From the NCBI GenBank assembly GCA_010279815.1, contig QEOQ01000508.1:1883129-1947128 (forward strand): 64,000 nt of DNA, in the 5' to 3' direction. The stretch is from Brachionus plicatilis. Lineage: Eukaryota > Rotifera > Eurotatoria > Ploima > Brachionidae. How positions within the stretch are numbered: the first letter of the stretch is position 1; every line of letters begins with the position of its first letter. This document shows positions 58,501 through 64,000 of this stretch, in pieces. Below the pieces are notes generated by a model that was not told the DNA's origin, did no database searches, and saw only the letters and a program-made list of their open reading frames with translations. Both the position numbers and the translations under genes were made by a program.

Positions 58501-61500
58501 AATGCTTGGATATTTCGATCGAAAATGATGCAACGGCTTTATTAGATGTGCTCAATTGTTTGAAAGTCTGTTTTGCTGTTACATGTGAACAACAAACTTT
58601 ACTGTACAACGAAACCCACATTTCATTTTTTTCACTTAACTTTTAAAAAAAATTAAATAAATCTCAAAAAAAATTAATTTTGTCAATAAATAATTACAAT
58701 ATTTGAGAGAATGTCACCAATGTAGTCGATGTATTTATTCTTGCTGGATCTGTACCGGTCAATTAATTGATCCAACAAAACCTTATGCAAATCCATGAGT
58801 CTTTCAAGATCTGGAAATATTTGCTCTAAAGTCTTGGACTCTATTCGACAGTCATTTATTAAAATATTCTTGAACATCTTAAAAAAAAATCAATTAGAAT
58901 TTTTTTAAAGTGTTTTTCATTTTTCTTTAACACATGATGTGTCAGACATTTTTTGGGAAAAATAGTTTTAAAAGATTTATTTAATTCTAATCTTTAAATT
59001 TCTCTGAGTACGGATAATTGAATCATTTTTAAAATATATATTTTTTAAGTGTTTTTTTTTCCTTTTTTAATTTATTATGCATTTTGATATATTTTATTTG
59101 ATTTTATAATTGTTATTTTTTATTCAAGATTTTTTTTACCAAAATGTATCAAAAAGAATTCAAAATTAACCTATTTCTACAGTTAAGCAGTTTATCAAAA
59201 CAAAAAAAATTAAAATTTTGTCTTAAGTCTAAAACTCGTTGCAAGATGTTTCATCTCAGCGGCGCAGTCAGATAGGGGCTGAGGGTTGCTCAAGGCCCCT
59301 TATAAAAATTAAAAGAGACTAAGCTTTAAAAAGTAATATTTATCAAAAATAATCATAATTTTTCAGTTAAATTACATATTTCCAAAAAAATAGAGAATTA
59401 AAAAGTATTCGTTGTAAAGGGTTGAGTTGAGTATATCTACTTGCAGGATTTTTACAGAAACTTAATTTCGGTGATAAAGAGTTTGCATCGGCTGATTCAT
59501 TTTTCAGAACGAGTTTTACAAACTAAGCAAAAAGATTAAAAGAATGCAATTTATATTTTTTATTCTTTGTTTCAAAATTCACAATATCAAATAAAAAATT
59601 CAAAACACTTCACTAAACTTTGACATGAATTTTAAATTAATTTTCTAGTTCAATGCATATTTTAGCATTATTTTTCACTTTTTACAAAACTCTTCAATTA
59701 AATCAGGAATAAAATTTGTATTTTAGCATTGTGAAATTTCATTTAGATTTTCAATGCCAAAATAAAAATTTTAAATATTTTTTAATTTTTACCTTACTTT
59801 TTCTTCTTTTTTCCTGAAACGTTCAATTACCATTTCATTTTATCTATTCTATATTTTTTTTAGCTCATTTCATTTTTACTTTTTTGATTTTTAAGTACTT
59901 TTTTATCTGAAGGAGCTTTAGCTCGGTTCAGAAAAACACTTAAAAAAATAAAATAACAATTTTTGCAGCAATTGTCTAAAATTTATTCTTTAAATGAAAA
60001 AAATGTGAAATAACTTGGCAATTTGAAGTGCGTCATCAATTTTTGATGATCAAATCCAGAGTTGGTTAAAAGTCACAAGTCCCAAGTCAAGTCCAATTCA
60101 GAGCTTTTTTTTTTCTTCAAAAGTCCGAGTCAAAGACTTTAATTTTTTTTTAAGGAAAAGTCCGGGCTTTTAAATTTTGAAAATTGAAGAAGAATTGTGA
60201 AGACTTTTAATGACTTGGACTTTTTGTTTGGGACTTGTAAATAACTCTGATCAAATCATACTAAAACTATTAAATAAATTTTTATTTCTTAATAGAAATA
60301 ATGCAGAGGTACATTTTAGGATTTAACATTGTATGTTAAATAAAAAGATAAACTCTGAAATATAATTACTGTACAACGAAACCCATATTTCATTTTTTGG
60401 GTACTGGGTACATTGTAGAATGCACACCATCTGAATCACATTTCAGAAGATGCTTTTTTAAGTGGATAATTTTTTATGGACTTTTGCAGATTATACCTTT
60501 AGATTTGACAAAGTATGTCAAAACCTAATTTGCCTCTGCACTAATTTTATTCAAAAATTAAAATATATTTTATAGTTTTAGTTTGATTTGAACATTTTGA
60601 GCATCATAAATAGATCGTAAACTTCAAATAAATTTTGTTCAACCTAATATTATATTCTGAAAAACTGTGATTTGACAGGCTTCATTCAGTTTCATCGCGT
60701 TTTATTTTCATAACTTTAAGTCTCATTAGATATCATTTTTTCTTCATTGTTGAAAATTTGTATTAAATTAAAAAATATATCTAGTTAAATTTTGTTTTAT
60801 TGAAACGGTTTTATTAAAAATTATAATTTAAATTCTAGACAACACATCTTTTAACAAGGCTTGAACGCCTAACTTGGACAAACAATCTTAAACTAATTTC
60901 AAATAATTTTCAACAATTATTAATTTTATCAGTAAAATTAGTAAAAAAATTTTCAAATTCAACCTAATCCACTTTTAAAAAAATAATATTTGCCAAAAGT
61001 CTACTTACTCTTTGACACATGCACAAAATTTTGTAATAATTAACCTCTGTCTTGATAAACTCAAATATGTTCTCTTGTTTATTGCGCAATTGTCTACTCA
61101 GCGATTGCAAATACTTAAAAAAAAAATAAATAAATAAAATTTTATTATTAATAAAAAAACTATTGTTATACATCCTTGTCTTGCAGATCAGCCCAATTAT
61201 TGGCACTGAATTCGAGTTCAAAATTGTAAAATTCCGCATTCAATTCGTTCATATAAAAATTAAAATTTGAATTTAGACCGGTGCCAGAGAAGATGGACGC
61301 GCTTGAAGACGAAGATCCATTGCTAGATACTGTGTTCTGGTTGAGCACCGAATTGATCATGGAACTCGACGAGTTTGTCGGATTCAAATTGGCCTCACTC
61401 TCTAGTTTATAGTTCAATGAATCAGTTGACTCCCTGAGCGACTTGATCGCCTCGTAATCAGCGCACTCTTCATTTATTGACTTGCTAAAATTAGGAAAAA

Positions 61501-61973
61501 AAATAGTGAAAAAATTTTATTCAAAAAAAAAAAAATTTAAAAATTTAAATGGTCATTATTGGGTACCTATTGCGGTAAAAAAATCTCCTAGTGGATGAAC
61601 CAGTGCTGCTGGAACTTTTGAGAAACAAGTTTAAAGACGAATTTGACGATGTGTTTAAATTTTTAAGATATTTCTTATTTGTACAAATGGAATATGAGTT
61701 GGAATCGAGGCGGTTTGCCAGCGAGAATAGCTCGTTTAGACTAGTTTTAGAGTCAGCTTTGGTCAAGTATCTCAGCAAGTTCATGTTGCTTGGTTGGATG
61801 GAATGAGTCGAGCTGGTCGACTTGGTGCCATTTACGGAGTTGTTAAGCGACTCGTTTAGGGACGCGTTCAACGAGTCGCTTGATTGCAACAATGGACCGA
61901 ACGCGGACTTGGGACGCTTGGTCTTGTGCGTCCGCATTTTTTTGTTCTTCTCGAATGCGGCACTTTCTTGCAT
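55524..61973 (-). CDS. Lbc-family RhoGEF (DH-PH), 9 exons, 979 aa
   Basis: Exons (minus): 61973-61567, 61484-61172, 61113-61009, 58877-58698, 58639-58205, 57257-57078, 57014-56043, 55979-55917, 55808-55524. All joins keep phase with GT..AG introns. Residues 1-240 are Ser/Asn-rich and probably disordered (KTKRPKSAFGPLLQSSDSLN). The DH domain spans about 241-455: LRNKQENIFEFIKTEVNYY, KTLEQIFPDLERLMDLHKVL, IGDIL, then RYHIPDCLTIITQRLTKYLT and LIENIL. The TQRxTKYxxLIE signature is that of the AKAP13/ARHGEF2/ARHGEF28 group. A PH domain follows (about 485-620: RKIISLNQVTVKVMSMKGKE, MNDMIVFLQYNEKSSKYTFM, ending ISRNQWLILVHTHI). C-terminal parts are a Ser/Thr-rich linker and a coiled coil (about 840-885). 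It should activate a Rho GTPase by GDP release at the cell cortex or microtubules. The C1 domain found in some relatives is absent. Confidence 0.87.
57564..57653. mobile_element. hAT-like MITE (90 bp) in RhoGEF intron 5
   Basis: The left end CAGGATTGTCTAAAAGTACC mirrors the right end (reverse complement CAGAGTTGTTTAAAAGTCCC). Flanks GCAATTAG (57556-57563) and ACAATTAG (57654-57661) form a 7/8 match, the 8-bp duplication expected of hAT insertions. Rich in AAGTC words. Confidence 0.72.
59905..59931 (-). repeat. Retroelement 3'-tail motif
   Basis: Reverse complement GAACCGAGCTAAAGCTCCTT plus CAGAT, matching 22084-22110. Confidence 0.6.
60057..60249. mobile_element. hAT-like MITE (193 bp) with perfect 8-bp target duplication
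   Basis: Ends CAGAGTTGGTTAAAAGTCAC and (reverse complement) CAGAGTTATTTACAAGTCCC. ATCAAATC is duplicated exactly at 60049-60056 and 60250-60257. Palindromic interior with many AAGTC/GACTT words. No coding capacity. Confidence 0.85.
60365..60398 (-). pseudogene. Short copy of the 5' edge of RhoGEF exon 5
   Basis: ACTGTACAACGAAACCCATA and TTTCATTTTTT match 58600-58632 with one substitution, in the same orientation, 1.8 kb upstream inside intron 3. The copy lacks the rest of the exon. Confidence 0.65.
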
Positions 61974-62094
61974 TGTTCTACAAGATCATACTTAAATTCC
62001 TTATTATCTAGCTGGAAAAAAATTTGAGCTTGGGCGACCAGTTTAGCGATGGAAATACTTTAATGCGTTGTAAGTGGGACGCAAATAAAGTTGT

Positions 62095-62230
62095 AATTTG
62101 AGATTTAAAATTTTTGGAATTTTGTCAACAAAAATTGAGAAAAATTTCAGCGATAAAAGAGCGCGATAAAAAGAGAGAAAGAGTGTGTGAGTGAGTTGTG
62201 ACCTGGATTTAATCGAATAGTAGAATTAGT
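62095..62230 (-). promoter_or_regulatory. Probable 5' UTR/promoter region of the RhoGEF gene
   Basis: On the minus strand a CT/CA-rich tract (ACTCACTCACACACTCTTTC, then TCTCTTTTTATCGCGCTCTT) lies 150-250 bp upstream of the ATG. It is distinctly less AT-rich than the surroundings. A 5' leader intron is possible (acceptor CTTGTAG at about 61978). Confidence 0.35.
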
Positions 62231-62285
62231 TCTAAGAGTTTGTTTTGTGGGTTTTTGTTCGAAGTAGCCGAAAAGAAACGATTAC

Positions 62286-62410
62286 CTAACTGATATCGAT
62301 ATGAGCTGGAGACCGAGAATTGTTCCAAATTATTAACCTGATTATTTTCAATGGCCTCTTCAAAAACTCTAAATAAACTATCAAGGTTTCTAAAAGAGTT
62401 GCAACCGCTC
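62286..62410 (-). other. Possible upstream exon of the RhoGEF gene
   Basis: On the minus strand one frame reads NSFRNLDSLFRVFEEAIENN, QVNNLEQFSVSSSYRYQL up to a donor TTAG|GTAATC. An acceptor-like GATTAG lies at its start. The composition looks coding. The phase does not connect to the ATG exon at 61973, so it may be an alternative or untranslated first exon. Confidence 0.3.
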
Positions 62411-64000
62411 GGCTAATCGATTTGTTTTATTTTAATCTAAACCTAATAATCACTTAGCAAGCTTCTAAGAGTTCCATTATGACCAAATCAAGCAATTTAA
62501 AACTTTTATCCCATGCTAATCGGCATCATTTTTCGCAATTTTCCTACTGCTACAAATTCTCTTCAGACTTTGAGAACAAATTGGAAATTTTCGAATCAAA
62601 AAGTAAAAACCTAAACAAGTCGGCTCACCTGGAAATTATGATTTTACTGAAAATTTTTTTTGACTAGGAATAAATTTTAGTAGTTTTTAATTTTTTTGAA
62701 TTTCGTATTTTATCATTTTGAATTTTAACTTTTTGTTTTTGTTGCACTCAAGAACTTAATCAAATAAAATTAAATTGTTTAATTTTTGAATTTTTTTTTT
62801 CTTCACAAATTCACTTAAAAAATAAATATTTTAATCTAGAAAATATTCAAATAGATTATTACATTTTTTTTCTAAAATTTAAAGAAATACTTATTCAAAA
62901 ACAAAGACCATTAGAAAAATAGTTTTTTTTGTTCTATTTAGATTTTTGATTAATTGACTTTTTATTTAATTCTCTACTATTTTAATTTTTATGAAGGAAA
63001 AAAATTCGCCTAATTTAATAGAAACTTGATTTTAAAATTGGTTGACCATAGTTGAACATATTTTTATTAATCATATTCATGAGCTAATAATAATTTTGAA
63101 AAAAATAAAATAGCTTAAATTTATTCTTGAATTAAATATAAAAAATATTAACACGAATTTTTTATAATTCAAATTAATAAATTTTGTGAAATTTTAATTT
63201 ATTCCACCTTTTTTTCATATTTGAAAATTTAACCAAGAATCTTGCCGACTAAGATGCTTCTATTTAATTGAAATATTTTTCTTGATCAAGAAAAAATAAT
63301 TGCAGATCAAGATGGTGTTGTTTGATCATAAAATTTACCTTTGAAATTAAAATAGCCAACTAATATGACCAGTGGGTCCCAAAGCCGACTAGCCCTGGAA
63401 AGTAATTTTTATTTTTATAAGCTCAATGGGAATTTATTATCCTGGAATTCTAACAATTTTGCATTTAAAATCCTAAATATTAAAGAAAAAATCGTTTTTT
63501 ATAAAAACTTAAAATTTCTTTTTGGATAAAAGACAAGTAAAAAGCGAACATTTTGGTAATTGTCCCTTTGCAAAGTGACGGGTTTGAAAAAAAAAAGCCT
63601 CAAAAATGTAAAATCTATGTCTCCATTGAGCGGAAATTGAACAATTTCTTTTGTTTTTTTTTGTTAATGAATAAGCATTTTGAAAAGGGTAAACTTGAGA
63701 GACTTGTTGTAAAAAATAATTTTAATTTTTTCATAATAAAGATAAAAATCACGGATTAAGAAAGTCCTAAACTCCCTCGACGACAAAACTAGTACAATAG
63801 TTCAGAGAGGACATAGAATAGAGCGAAAACAACCAAACGAGATTAGATATTTTCTATTTCTTGTTATTTCCTCATCTTACATAATTGAAAAAAATAGAAA
63901 AAAAATTATTTGAATAAAAAAGATTACTTTAGGGCTCTTAATGAGGATTCAAAAAGAAAAAAAAAAGCTTAAAGCCGCTTATTGTCACGACTTAGCAAAA
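62411..64000. other. AT-rich right-hand flank
   Basis: No convincing gene. A 62-codon plus-strand frame (62479-62667, MTKSSNLKLLSHANRHHFSQ) has a moderately coding look but no splice context. A minus-strand consensus donor (CCAG|GTGAG) lies near 62632. ATGACCAGTGGG at 63364 recurs inverted near 34000. Confidence 0.3.

Larger units (their letters stand above)
58878..61008 (-). other. RhoGEF intron 3 (2.1 kb) with repeats
   Basis: Interrupts the DH domain between CMCQR and MFKNILIND. Contains the retroelement tail motif (59905-59931, minus), the inverted-repeat terminal motif at 60017-60052, a hAT MITE (60057-60249) and an exon-edge copy (60365-60398). Confidence 0.7.

Overview
The window looks like nuclear DNA of a small, very AT-rich invertebrate. 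Genes are split by many tiny introns (about 45-60 bp, GT..AG) that keep codon phase exactly when joined. Metazoan-only families are present: a Lbc-type RhoGEF, a three-Ig lachesin/IgLON-like protein, and a LolA-like/PAN membrane protein. Remains of several LINE, piggyBac, pogo/Tigger and hAT elements are scattered through it. A monogonont rotifer such as Brachionus is my best guess. This is inference from style and gene content, not something the sequence proves. There are no bacterial operons, CRISPR arrays or rRNA genes.

Layout. 1-493 (-): N-terminal part of a secreted or membrane protein running off the left edge. 1.2-5 kb: transposon graveyard (decayed LINE ORF1 and RT ends, and an internally deleted piggyBac that contains a LINE 3' tail). 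5.3-18.0 kb (+): one very large gene of about 20 exons and about 2,800 residues, or two adjacent genes, of the Roco type. I read its order as N-terminal part, degenerate Roc-like segment, a segment homologous to the dynein heavy chain stalk/microtubule-binding region, COR-like domain, MBT repeats, LRRs with an embedded EF-hand loop, intact Roc GTPase, COR, TIR-like, TIR, and a Cys/His-containing tail. 18-21 kb: MITE, decayed LINE RT, and an intronless RS-repeat gene (-). 23.1-28.4 kb (-): 12-exon gene for a 961-residue type I membrane protein (signal peptide, LolA-like region, about four PAN/apple modules, TM). 31.1-32.4 kb (-): three-Ig cell-surface protein. 32.4-46.6 kb: gene desert with a young pogo-like element with long inverted repeats. 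46.6-53.5 kb: LINE fragments, a tRNA-derived SINE, a pogo/Tigger remnant, and two exons of a probable small secreted-protein gene (-). 55.5-62.0 kb (-): nine-exon DH-PH RhoGEF of 979 residues, with two exon-fragment copies in and downstream of it.

The genes do not form a pathway. The most unusual object is the 5.3-18 kb gene. It combines a GTPase switch (Roc-COR), a TIR domain that keeps the glutamate expected of NAD-cleaving TIRs, chromatin-reader-like MBT repeats and a dynein-derived stalk. Exon boundaries for the PAN gene, the Ig gene, the RhoGEF and most of the Roco gene were worked out by hand and are phase-consistent. Two junctions of the Roco gene (5970 to about 6093, and 16861 to about 17174) could not be resolved.
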